Part shown: positions 53,568-62,221 of the stretch, one piece after another
How positions within the stretch are numbered: the first letter of the stretch is position 1
Layout: every line of letters starts with the position of its first letter
NCBI GenBank assembly: GCA_963721435.1
Contig: CAVRJC010000011.1
Span: forward strand, 1-64,000
DNA length: 64,000 bases
Source: CAVRJC01 sp963721435
GTDB taxonomy: Bacteria > Actinomycetota > Acidimicrobiia > IMCC26256 > DASPTH01
Reading direction: 5' to 3'
Position numbers and translations under genes: made by a program
Notes under the pieces: generated by a model
What the model was told of the DNA's origin: nothing
The model's database searches: none
What the model saw: only the letters and a program-made list of their open reading frames with translations

Positions 53568-54158
53568 TTGTCGTCTGAGAGCACCCCGGTCCGCGTCGTC
53601 ATCGCGGAGGACGAAGCGATCATCCGGCTCGATCTCAAGGAGCTGCTCGTCGAGGAGGGCTACGACGTCGTCGGCGAGACCGGGCGGGGTGACGAGGCGA
53701 TCGAGCTCGTCCGCGAGCAGCAGCCCGACCTCGTGATCCTCGACATCAAGATGCCCGGGCTCGACGGCCTCTCCGCCGCCCGGCACGTAGCGGGCGAGCG
53801 GATGGCGGCGGTGCTGATTCTCACCGCCTTCTCCCAGCGGGAGCTGGTCGAGCAGGCCCGCGACGCCGGTGCCCTCGCCTATCTCGTGAAGCCGTTCCAG
53901 AAGAGCGACCTGATCCCCGCGATCGAGATCGCGCTCGGCCGGTTCGCGGAGATGACGTTGCTCGACCGCGACATCAACGAGCTCCAGGAGCGGCTCGACG
54001 CCCGCAAGCTGATCGACCGGGCCAAGGGCCGACTCATGGACGACCACGGCCTCACCGAGGCGGACTCCTGGCGGTTCCTCCAGCAGCAGGCGATGTCGAA
54101 CCGCGTGCGGGTCGACGACATCGCCCACCGCGTCCTCGGCGGCGAACTCACGCCCTGA
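53568..54158 (+). CDS. pdtaR: ANTAR-domain response regulator (PdtaR type)
   Basis: 196 residues. Receiver domain with VVIAEDEAIIRLDL, phospho-Asp in DLVILDIKMPGLDGLSAA and KPFQKSDL, followed by an ANTAR RNA-binding domain (about 130-190: LDARKLIDRAKGRLMDDHGL, then ADSWRFLQQQAM). Such regulators bind hairpins to prevent termination. The Mycobacterium homologue works with kinase PdtaS, not present here. Start TTG 53568. Confidence 0.9.
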   Translation: MSSESTPVRVVIAEDEAIIRLDLKELLVEEGYDVVGETGRGDEAIELVREQQPDLVILDIKMPGLDGLSAARHVAGERMAAVLILTAFSQRELVEQARDAGALAYLVKPFQKSDLIPAIEIALGRFAEMTLLDRDINELQERLDARKLIDRAKGRLMDDHGLTEADSWRFLQQQAMSNRVRVDDIAHRVLGGELTP

Positions 54159-54242
54159 TCCGGGGTCGCTCACGGTGCTCGCGGGAGTTCATGGCTCCTC
54201 GTGACGCCCACATCGCGACCGTTCGCTCCTAACCTCGGGCAC

Positions 54243-56903
54243 GTGGCCAAGAAGCTGCTCCTGCTCGACGGCCACTCGCTCGCGTTCCGCGCGTTCTACG
54301 CGCTGCCCACGGATCTCGCCACCCCCGAAGGCACGATCACGAACGCGGTCTACGGCTTCACCTCGATGCTCGTGAAGGTGCTCGCCGACGAGAAGCCCGA
54401 CTACCTCGGCGTCGTGTTCGACGCGCCCGGCCGGACCTACCGTCACGACCTCGACGGCGACTACAAGGGCAACCGCAAGGAGACGCCCGACATCTTCGTG
54501 CCGCAGCTCCCCCTCATCAAGGAGGTGGTCGAGGCGCTGCACATCCCGGTGCTGCAGATCGAAGGCGTCGAGGCCGACGACGTGATCGCGACGCTCGCGG
54601 CCCGCGCCGACGAGCAGGGGATCGACGCCATCCTCGTCACCGGCGACCGCGACAGCTACGCGCTGGTGCACGACCCGCACGTGAAGGTGCTCTACAACCG
54701 CCGCGGCGTCTCCGACTACGCGCTCTACGACGAAGCCGGGATCATCGAGCGCACCGGCGTCACGGCGGCGCAGTACCTCGACTACGCCGCGTTGCGCGGC
54801 GACCCGAGCGACAACCTCCCGGGTGTCCCCGGCATCGGCGAGAAGACCGCCGCCAAGCTCATCACCACGTATGGGGGGCTCGAGGGGATCTACGAGCACC
54901 TCGACGAGCTGGCGCCGAAGCAACGGCAGAACCTGGGCGAGGCGCGTGAGCGGGTGTTCCTCAACCGGGAGATCTCCCGATTGCTGCGCGACGTCGAGCT
55001 CGACGTGGGCCCGTCGGACCTCGTGCAGGGCGCGTGGGACCGCGACAAGGTGCGCGTGCTGTTCGATCAGCTCGCATTCCGCACGCTGTGGCCGCGTCTC
55101 CTCGACGCCGTGGGGGAGGTCGCGGCCGAGTCCGACGTGGAGTCGGCCAGCCTCGACGTCGACGTGGAGGTCGTGCGCGACGCGACCGCGGCCGTCGCGC
55201 TGATCGAAGCGATCATCGACGCAGGCGAGCTCTACGCGATCGAACCGCGCTGGGAAGGCGCCCCCGTCATTACCGGATTGCGGGCGATCGCGCTCGCGAC
55301 CGGCGACGGTGCGGCTGCGTACGTCAACGCGGAGGTGCTCGGTGATCCTGCGGTGCGCGACGCGCTGGCCGGATTGCTCGGCACGGGCGGCCCGCCGTTG
55401 GTCGCGCACCGCGCCAAGGACCTGATCCACGGGCTCGCCATCGACATCCGCGCGCTCCGCTTCGACACCGCGGTCATGGCGTACCTGCTCGATCCGGCGC
55501 CGGGGAAGTACGTGCTCGAGGACCTCGCGCTCCGCTACCTGTCACTCGAGGTGAGCTCGCCCGACGCCGAGCCGGGCACGCTCGACCTCGACGGGGAGAT
55601 CGAGATCGATCAGACCGGCCGGCGCGCGCTGGCCGCGCTCCGGCTCGCCACCGTGCTCGAAGCCGCGCTGAGCGCGCGCGAGCTCACGGATCTCTACGAG
55701 CGCTTCGAGCGCCCGCTCGTGCGGGTGCTCGCCGACATGGAACGGGCGGGCATCCGAATCGATCGCCAGTTCCTCGAGGAGCTGAGCGCCGAGCTCGGGC
55801 AGCAGTGCGAGGCCCTCGTGCAACGCATCTACGCACTCGCCGGTGAGGAGTTCAACGTGAACTCCACGCCCCAACTGCGCACGATCCTCTTCGAGAAGCT
55901 CGGGCTGATCCCGGTCAAGAAGACGAAGACCGGGCCGTCGACCGATGCCGACTCGTTGCAGAAGATGGCCGACGAGCACCCGATCGTCGAAGAACTGCTG
56001 CGATACCGCGAGGTCGAGAAGCTCCGCAGCACCTATGCCGACGCGCTGCCGCCACTCATCCGTGCCGACGGTCGCATCCACGCGACGTTCAAGCAGACCG
56101 ACACCACGACCGGGCGGATCTCGAGCGAAGCACCCAACCTGCAGAACGTTCCCGTGCGCTCGCCCGAGGTGAACCGCGACATCCGGCGCGCGTTCATCGC
56201 CGCCGACGGCGCGGGTCTGCTCACCGCCGACTACTCGCAGATCGAGTTGCGGGTGCTCGCACACCTCGCCGAAGACCCGGGGCTCATCGACGCATTCGAG
56301 CGGGGCGTCGACGTCCACACCGCCACCGCCGCCGCGGTCTTCCACGTGCCGGAAGCCAAGGTCGACGACGCGCAGCGCCGCTTCGCGAAGGTCGTGAACT
56401 ACGGGCTGGCGTACGGCATGGAGGCCTACGGGCTCGGGCAGCGCCTCGACATCCCGACCCACGAAGCCGCCGAGATCCTCGATGCGTACTTCGCGGGGTT
56501 CCCGAATGTGAAGAGCTACATGGTCGAGACGGTTCGGGAAGCGAAGGAGCGCGGGTACACGACCACCATCTTCGGGCGACGGCGCCAGATCACCGAGCTC
56601 GCGTCCGACAACTTCCGCATTCGTCAGATGGGGGAGCGGATGGCGCAGAACGCGCCCGTGCAGGGCTCCGCAGCCGACATCTTCAAGCTCGCGATGATCG
56701 ACCTCGACGCCGCGCTCGACGCGGCCGAGCTGCGGTCGCAGATGCTGCTCACCGTGCACGACGAGCTGGTGCTCGAAGTGCCGCTCGACGAGCGCGAGGC
56801 GACGAGCGCGGTCGTGCGCGAGGTGATGGAGAACGTCGCGGTGCTGCGGGTGCCGCTCGTGGTCGACATGGGTTTCGGGCCCACCTGGGCCGAAGCGAAG
56901 TAG
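54243..56903 (+). CDS. polA: DNA polymerase I
   Basis: 886 residues. N-terminal 5' nuclease (about 1-290; LLLLDGHSLAFRAFYALP, GVEADDVIATLA, LPGVPGIGEKTA), a central 3'-5' exonuclease-like domain (about 310-490) that lacks the clear exo motifs and is probably inactive, and the polymerase domain with motif A (ADYSQIELRVLAHLAED), motif B (RRFAKVVNYGLAYGMEAYG) and motif C (TVHDELVLEVP). It replicates gaps and removes Okazaki primers. GTG 54243 chosen as the conserved start; an in-frame ATG 42 bases upstream would add an atypical leader. Confidence 0.96.
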   Translation: MAKKLLLLDGHSLAFRAFYALPTDLATPEGTITNAVYGFTSMLVKVLADEKPDYLGVVFDAPGRTYRHDLDGDYKGNRKETPDIFVPQLPLIKEVVEALHIPVLQIEGVEADDVIATLAARADEQGIDAILVTGDRDSYALVHDPHVKVLYNRRGVSDYALYDEAGIIERTGVTAAQYLDYAALRGDPSDNLPGVPGIGEKTAAKLITTYGGLEGIYEHLDELAPKQRQNLGEARERVFLNREISRLLRDVELDVGPSDLVQGAWDRDKVRVLFDQLAFRTLWPRLLDAVGEVAAESDVESASLDVDVEVVRDATAAVALIEAIIDAGELYAIEPRWEGAPVITGLRAIALATGDGAAAYVNAEVLGDPAVRDALAGLLGTGGPPLVAHRAKDLIHGLAIDIRALRFDTAVMAYLLDPAPGKYVLEDLALRYLSLEVSSPDAEPGTLDLDGEIEIDQTGRRALAALRLATVLEAALSARELTDLYERFERPLVRVLADMERAGIRIDRQFLEELSAELGQQCEALVQRIYALAGEEFNVNSTPQLRTILFEKLGLIPVKKTKTGPSTDADSLQKMADEHPIVEELLRYREVEKLRSTYADALPPLIRADGRIHATFKQTDTTTGRISSEAPNLQNVPVRSPEVNRDIRRAFIAADGAGLLTADYSQIELRVLAHLAEDPGLIDAFERGVDVHTATAAAVFHVPEAKVDDAQRRFAKVVNYGLAYGMEAYGLGQRLDIPTHEAAEILDAYFAGFPNVKSYMVETVREAKERGYTTTIFGRRRQITELASDNFRIRQMGERMAQNAPVQGSAADIFKLAMIDLDAALDAAELRSQMLLTVHDELVLEVPLDEREATSAVVREVMENVAVLRVPLVVDMGFGPTWAEAK

Positions 56904-56908
56904 GAGAG

Positions 56909-57506
56909 ATGGTGTTCAGAAATGCGTCCAGAAATACTGCGCGTGTGCTCGCAGGGTTGCTCGTCGTTGCGGTGATGATCGGCGTCGCGCCCGCGGCGTG
57001 GGCCGCCAAGACCGTGTCGACCGGGGACTACGCCACCTCCGCGTGCACCGCCGAAGGGCCGTTCTTCGCGGCGATCGCGGCGGCGACCAACGCCCTCCAG
57101 ACCAACGGCAACTCCACCGACCCGACGACGGTGCGCAACGCGCTCGAACGCGTTCGCCGACGCTGCCACTGCCGCGACGACGACCTTCCGGACCGCGCTC
57201 GGCAAGGTGGGCGTCGCGAAGTCGTCCGCGGTGCAGCGGACGGCGGTGAAGGTCGTCGCCAAGCTCAAGGCCATCGAGAAGCTGCTCGCCACCACCAAGA
57301 AGCACATCGCCTCGCTCAATGTGAATGACACGAACGCGTTCGGCGTCGGCCTCGTGATCGTGCAGAAGGACCTCGTGAAGGTCTCGAACGGCTACTCGGC
57401 CATCGGCAAGATCAAGAACCCGAAGGAGCTCGACCGCGCGATCAAGAACGACCCCGTGTGCCAGAAGATCCTCGTCGACGCCGCCGCCCGCGCCAGCGGC
57501 GGCTGA
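56909..57506 (+). CDS. Small secreted helical protein, one frameshift
   Basis: 198 residues when joined. ATG 56909, five bases after polA, gives a signal peptide (VLAGLLVVAVMIGVAPAAWAA), then ACTAEGPFFAAIAAATNAL; one extra base near 57155 (GAACGCGTTC) shifts the frame to FADAATAATTTFRTALG, continuing KVVAKLKAIEKLLATTKKHI and a second Cys in NDPVCQKILVD. Ala/Lys-rich helices with a Cys at each end, resembling the proteins at 39340 and 51478. Secreted or surface-held; function unknown. Confidence 0.75.
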
Positions 57507-57654
57507 GCAAGACCGAGGGCTGCGTAGCCTCGGCGTGTGACTGACCCACGAACGCCTGCGGTAATGCATACCGATGGGACGTGGTTTTTGCGGCTGAGCG
57601 CATGAATGTATGGCCCATTGACCGCGTGAACAGCCGAGTCGTTACGGTCTTGGC

Positions 57655-58434
57655 ATGAGTGTCGGGCATGGCGGCCGGGAACCCGGTTGGTTCGATCCCA
57701 TCGCCAGGCAACTCGGCAAGGCGTACTGGGCGCCTGATACCGGCCGAGTAATGGCGTTCACCAAGGGCACCGAGCAGGAGGTCGAGTTCCTCGTCGAGAC
57801 GCTGGCGCTGGCGCCGGGGATGCGGGTGCTCGACGTGGGGTGCGGACCTGGGCGTCATGCGCTCGCCCTGGCGCGCCGCGGGATCGCCGTGGTGGGCGTC
57901 GACCACTCTCCGGAGTTCGTGCAGCTCGCGAGGGATGCGGCGGCCGCCGAGGCGGTGCCGGCCGAGTTCCGGGAGCTCGACGTGCGAGAGCTCGCGTACG
58001 ACGCCGAGTTCGATGCCACGATTTGCCTCTGCCAGGGCGGCTTCGGGCTGCTCGGAGGTCGCGACGAGCCCGAGGTGTTCGCCCGCATCGCGGCGTCGCT
58101 CCGACCGGGAGGCCGGCTCGCGTTGACGGCGTTCTCGGTCGCGTTCGCGGTCCGCTTCCTCGAGCACGGCGAGACCTTCGATCCCGCGACCGGGGTGCTC
58201 CACGAGCACGCCACGGTCCGTGACCCCGACGGCGCCGAGCGTCTCTTCGACCTGTGGACCACGTGCTGCACGCCGCGTGAGCTCGAGCTGCTCGCGCGCA
58301 GCGCGCGATTGATGGTCGACGGCGTGTTCGGCGTGCAACCGGGCCGCTACGGCCGCGCGGAACCGACGATCGAGCATCCCGAGCTCCTCCTGATCGCGCA
58401 CGCCCTTGCATCGACTGGCCCCACTTTCGATTGA
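57655..58434 (+). CDS. SAM-dependent class I methyltransferase
   Basis: 259 residues. Motif I VLDVGCGPGRHALALARRG, motif II VVGVDHSPEFV, and later SLRPGGRLALTAFS. A Rossmann-like methyltransferase with unknown substrate. ATG 57655; it lies between polA and rpsA with its own promoter region likely in 57507-57654, which contains no other gene. Confidence 0.87.
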   Translation: MSVGHGGREPGWFDPIARQLGKAYWAPDTGRVMAFTKGTEQEVEFLVETLALAPGMRVLDVGCGPGRHALALARRGIAVVGVDHSPEFVQLARDAAAAEAVPAEFRELDVRELAYDAEFDATICLCQGGFGLLGGRDEPEVFARIAASLRPGGRLALTAFSVAFAVRFLEHGETFDPATGVLHEHATVRDPDGAERLFDLWTTCCTPRELELLARSARLMVDGVFGVQPGRYGRAEPTIEHPELLLIAHALASTGPTFD

Positions 58435-58480
58435 ACCCCCGCGGCCTGTACCCTGATACGCCGGCCTCAAAGGGGCCGAT

Positions 58481-58517
58481 CACCCGCGCCCGGGAAATAC
58501 GCGGATCGGCGCGGGTG
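58481..58517 (+). promoter_or_regulatory. Inverted repeat in the rpsA leader
   Basis: CACCCGCGCC at 58481-58490 and GGCGCGGGTG at 58508-58517 make a perfect 10-bp stem with a 17-base loop, 25 bases before the rpsA start. In other bacteria, S1 represses its own mRNA through structured leaders, so this may be the autoregulatory element. A smaller hairpin (GGCC...GGCC, about 58463-58477) lies just upstream. Confidence 0.55.
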
Positions 58518-58542
58518 GCCATCATCCGTTCAAGGAGCAAGG

Positions 58543-60093
58543 TTGTCGGATCAGGACGTGACGGAGGCGGGCACAGACGCCACCGTCCCCGAGGACAGCG
58601 GGGAAGCGGTCATCGCACCGGCCCCGGAAGCAACGATCGAGGACACGAGCGCCGGCTCGTCGAACGGCACCGCGGTGGCGCCGCCGGCCGCAGTTGCGGC
58701 AGTTCCCGAAGCAGCAGCCGACGACGCGGAGAGCGCGGACGACCTCGACGACCACGAGGGCAACATCGTCGTGTTCGACGACCTCGGCGGGCAGTCGTTC
58801 GCCGACGCGGTCGACGCCACCATCGTCGAGTTCGACGACGGTGACATCGTCACCGGTCGCGTCGTCAAGATCGACAGCGACGAAGTGCTGCTCGACATCG
58901 GCTTCAAGTCCGAGGGTGTGATCCCGTCACGCGAGCTCTCGATCCGCAACGACGTCGACCCGCACGAGATCGTCTCGCTCGACGACGAGCTCGAAGCCCT
59001 CGTGCTCCAGAAGGAAGACAAGGACGGCCGTCTCATCCTGTCCAAGAAGCGCGCGCAGTACGAGCGCGCCTGGGGCACGATCGAGGCCATCAAGGAGACC
59101 GACGGCATCGTCAAGGGCCCGGTCATCGAAGTGGTCAAGGGTGGTCTCATCCTCGACATCGGGCTCCGCGGCTTCCTGCCCGCGTCGCTCGTCGACCTCC
59201 GTCGCGTGCGCGACCTCCAGCCCTACGTCGGGAAGGAGATCGAGTGCAAGATCATCGAGCTCGACAAGAACCGCAACAACGTCGTGCTCTCTCGCCGAGC
59301 GTACCTCGAAGAGACGCAGCGCGAGCAGCGTGACGAGTTCCTCACCAACCTGAAGCCGGGCGAGATCCGCGAGGGTGTCGTGAGCTCGGTCGTGAACTTC
59401 GGCGCGTTCGTCGACCTCGGTGGAATGGACGGCCTCGTCCACGTCTCCGAGCTGTCGTGGAAGCACGTCGACCACCCGAGCTCGGTCGTGCAGGTGGGCG
59501 ACGAGGTCACCGTGCAGGTCCTCGACGTCGACCTGTCCCGCGAGCGCATCTCGTTGTCGCTCAAGGCCACGCAGCAGGACCCGTGGCAGGAGTTCGCGAG
59601 CACGCACGAAGTCGGCGAGCTGGTCTACGGCCGCGTCACGAAGCTCGTGCCCTTCGGCGCCTTCGTGCAGGTCGGTGAAGGCATCGAAGGCCTCGTGCAC
59701 ATCTCCGAGATGGCGGTGCACCACGTGGAGGCGCCGGAGCAGGTCGTCACGCCGGGTGAAGAGCTCTGGGTGAAGATCATCGACGTCGATCTCGAGCGTC
59801 GTCGCATCTCGCTGTCGATCAAGCAGGCCGCCGAAGGTGGCGTCGTGTCGGCCGAGTACCAGGAGCACTTCGGCGAGCACGCCTACGACGAGCAGGGCAA
59901 CTACATCGGGCCGGCATACGAAGAAGCAGAAGAGCCGGCCGAGGGTGCAGCCACCGTCGACGGCGAAGCAGTGGCCGAGGCACCATCGGCCGAGGCCGAG
60001 TACGCCGCCGACACCCCCGAGATCGCTGACACCGCAGCACCTGACACCGCAGCACCTGACGCGGCGGCACCTGACGACGCACCGGGGGCGTAG
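58543..60093 (+). CDS. rpsA: 30S ribosomal protein S1
   Basis: 516 residues. Acidic Ala/Pro-rich N-terminal tail, four S1 RNA-binding domains (about 100-165, 185-250, 268-338, 355-425) with typical VKGGLILDIGLRGFLPASLV and VVNFGAFVDLGGMDGLVHVSEL, and an acidic low-complexity C-terminus with a repeated TAAPD unit. Start TTG 58543 after AAGGAGCAAGG. It binds mRNA in translation initiation. A structured leader precedes it. Confidence 0.95.
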   Translation: MSDQDVTEAGTDATVPEDSGEAVIAPAPEATIEDTSAGSSNGTAVAPPAAVAAVPEAAADDAESADDLDDHEGNIVVFDDLGGQSFADAVDATIVEFDDGDIVTGRVVKIDSDEVLLDIGFKSEGVIPSRELSIRNDVDPHEIVSLDDELEALVLQKEDKDGRLILSKKRAQYERAWGTIEAIKETDGIVKGPVIEVVKGGLILDIGLRGFLPASLVDLRRVRDLQPYVGKEIECKIIELDKNRNNVVLSRRAYLEETQREQRDEFLTNLKPGEIREGVVSSVVNFGAFVDLGGMDGLVHVSELSWKHVDHPSSVVQVGDEVTVQVLDVDLSRERISLSLKATQQDPWQEFASTHEVGELVYGRVTKLVPFGAFVQVGEGIEGLVHISEMAVHHVEAPEQVVTPGEELWVKIIDVDLERRRISLSIKQAAEGGVVSAEYQEHFGEHAYDEQGNYIGPAYEEAEEPAEGAATVDGEAVAEAPSAEAEYAADTPEIADTAAPDTAAPDAAAPDDAPGA

Positions 60094-60166
60094 CCGGACA
60101 ATTCGGTGTGCCCGCCGGTGATGCCTTGTGTTCGCTGGCAATCCGTGACATCAGACTCAAGCCGGA

Positions 60167-60216
60167 CCCCTCACGGGCCGACGATCCAAGTCAGAACCCG
60201 GATTGTCAGTGAGGGG
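60167..60216 (+). promoter_or_regulatory. Inverted repeat overlapping the cpaB ribosome-binding site
   Basis: CCCCTCAC at 60167-60174 pairs perfectly with GTGAGGGG at 60209-60216, whose AGGGG is the likely Shine-Dalgarno sequence of cpaB. If it forms, this would sequester the cpaB start. Only inferred. Confidence 0.4.
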
Positions 60217-60223
60217 AGTCGCG

Positions 60224-60967
60224 GTGTCGAATCGCCGAACGTTGATGGCCGCCGCAGCCATCGTGCTGGCCCTGGTGGCCGGCATCGGTGTGTATGTGTA
60301 TGCGTCAGGTGCCGACAAGCGCGCTGCCGAGGACGCGGGCTTCGTCGACGCGCTCGTCGCGACGAGCGACATTGCCAAGGGCACGACCGGTGAGGAGGTG
60401 CTGCAGGCCGGGCTGGTGAAGACCGAGAAGGTCGCGCGCAGCTCCGTGCCGCAGTCGATCATCACCAACCCGAACAACCTCGTGGGCAAGGTCACCGCGG
60501 CACCGTTGAACTCGAAGCAGTTCATCACCGCGTCGACCTTCAGCTCCGCCGAGGACGGCATCGGCGGGAACTTCGCCACTGCGATCGCCAAGCAGAGCCT
60601 GGTCGCCGTCTCGGTGAACGTCGACGCGGAGCGCGGTGTCGCGAACCAGATCACGCCGGGTGACCACGTCGACATCGCGACGTCGGTCGACGACGGCAAG
60701 GGCGGCGTCACGACGAGCTACCTGCTGCAGAACGTCAAGGTCCTCGCAGTGGGGCCGTCGACCACGCTGCAGACGACGCCGATCGCGGCCGACGGCAGCG
60801 CGCAGTCGCCGGGCCTGCTCACATTCGAGGTGACGCCGGACGACGCGCTGCGCGTCATCGCCGCAAACGCGGGCAACAGCAAGCTCTACCTGGTGCTGCT
60901 CCCGCCGGCGAGCTCGGCCAGCACTGCGGGCAGCACGAAGGCACCCGCGGCGAGCAAGGCACCTTGA
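60224..60967 (+). CDS. cpaB: CpaB/RcpC-like Tad pilus assembly protein
   Basis: 247 residues. N-terminal transmembrane segment (LMAAAAIVLALVAGIGVYVY), SAF domain (VDALVATSDIAKGTTGEEVL) and a C-terminal domain with VNQITPGDHVDI-type segment. It helps Tad/Flp pili cross the envelope. GTG 60224 after GAGGGGAG. The stop overlaps the cpaE TTG start (TTGA). First gene of the tad run. Confidence 0.9.
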   Translation: MSNRRTLMAAAAIVLALVAGIGVYVYASGADKRAAEDAGFVDALVATSDIAKGTTGEEVLQAGLVKTEKVARSSVPQSIITNPNNLVGKVTAAPLNSKQFITASTFSSAEDGIGGNFATAIAKQSLVAVSVNVDAERGVANQITPGDHVDIATSVDDGKGGVTTSYLLQNVKVLAVGPSTTLQTTPIAADGSAQSPGLLTFEVTPDDALRVIAANAGNSKLYLVLLPPASSASTAGSTKAPAASKAP

Positions 60968-62178
60968 TCATCGAGATGGAGACCTACGCCACGGTTGATG
61001 GCGGTCTCGAGACCGCCGCGAGCTTCGATGTCGCAGTCGTGGAGCCGGAACACGCGCTCCGCATGCGGCTGGGCATCGAGCTCGCAGGCGCGTCACAGTT
61101 CGCCACCATCGAGGAGCTCGTCCAGCACCTCTCGTCGGGGCGTCCGCTCGTCGCGGTCTTCGGGCCCGGCTTCGTCAGCCCGATGGGCTTCCAGCACGTG
61201 CACCGCCTCACCGGCGCGCACCCGGAGCTCGGCGCGGTCTTCGCGGTCGACGAGTTGAACACCGAGATCCTGCAGCAGGCCCTGCGGGCCGGCGCGCGCG
61301 ACGCGGTCGTGCTCGGCGGCGAAGCGAGCCTGCACCAGTCGGTCGACCGGGTCGGTGAGCTGCTCGCCGGAAGCGTGAACGTGCGCCCGTCGGTGCCCGC
61401 CCCGGTGACCGGCGAGCCCGGTCGCCTCGTGGTGGTGTTCTCCACCAAAGGCGGTGTCGGCAAGACCTGCATCGCGATCAACGTGGCGACCGCGATGGCG
61501 CAACGGTCGACCAAGCCCGTGGTACTCGTCGACGGCGACCTGCAGTTCGGCGACGTGTCAGTGATGCTCGGCCTCCCCCCGCAGAACACCGTGCTCGACG
61601 CGGCCGCGGCCGCGCAGTACGGCGACATGGAATTGGTGCAGACGCTGCCCGCGCGGCACGACGCCAGCGGCCTGCTCGTGCTGCCCGCGCCGGTCGAGCC
61701 GATGCCGACCGACGCAATGCTCCCGGGCGAGATGGTGAACATCTGCGTCGCGCTGCAGGCGGTCGCCGGCCACGTCATCGTCGACCTGCCGTCGCTGTTC
61801 AACGACTACGTGCTCGCGCTGCTCGAAGCGGCCGACGAAGTGCTGCTCGTCGGGAGCATGGACATCCCGAGCATCAAGAACCTCAAGATCGGGATCCAGT
61901 CGCTCGACCTCAACGCGATCGCCGGATCCAAGCTCCGCCTCGTGCTGAACCACGCGAACGCGAAGGTGAAGCTCGACGTCAAGGAGATCGAGCGCGTGCT
62001 CGGGCTCACCGCGCAGTTCGCGGTACCCGACGACATCGCGGTGCCCATCTCGGTGAACTCCGGCACGTCGGTGTACCTCGACGACCCGAAGGCCCCCGTC
62101 TCCCGTGCGCTCGAGCGCATCGCCGACACGCTCCTGGGGCCCGACGCGCAACAGAGCAAGAGCAAACGACGCAAGTAA
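60964..62178 (+). CDS. cpaE: CpaE/TadZ-like pilus-assembly ATPase
   Basis: 404 residues. N-terminal receiver-like domain without clear phospho-Asp, then a ParA/MinD-type ATPase with a deviant Walker A VVFSTKGGVGKTCIAINVA and VVLVDGDLQFGDVSVMLGL. CpaE places the pilus system at the pole in Caulobacter. TTG 60964 overlaps cpaB; ATG 60976 is an alternative start. The nearest gene is cpaF. Confidence 0.9.
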   Translation: MIIEMETYATVDGGLETAASFDVAVVEPEHALRMRLGIELAGASQFATIEELVQHLSSGRPLVAVFGPGFVSPMGFQHVHRLTGAHPELGAVFAVDELNTEILQQALRAGARDAVVLGGEASLHQSVDRVGELLAGSVNVRPSVPAPVTGEPGRLVVVFSTKGGVGKTCIAINVATAMAQRSTKPVVLVDGDLQFGDVSVMLGLPPQNTVLDAAAAAQYGDMELVQTLPARHDASGLLVLPAPVEPMPTDAMLPGEMVNICVALQAVAGHVIVDLPSLFNDYVLALLEAADEVLLVGSMDIPSIKNLKIGIQSLDLNAIAGSKLRLVLNHANAKVKLDVKEIERVLGLTAQFAVPDDIAVPISVNSGTSVYLDDPKAPVSRALERIADTLLGPDAQQSKSKRRK

Positions 62179-62221
62179 TCGGCCGATGCGGTACGTGCAC
62201 GCGAGCTGAGGACCCCACGAC

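Noticed and set aside
54189..55430. Minus-strand 413-codon frame opposite polA
   Set aside because: Antisense artefact of a conserved gene; Val/Arg/Asp-rich with no family features.
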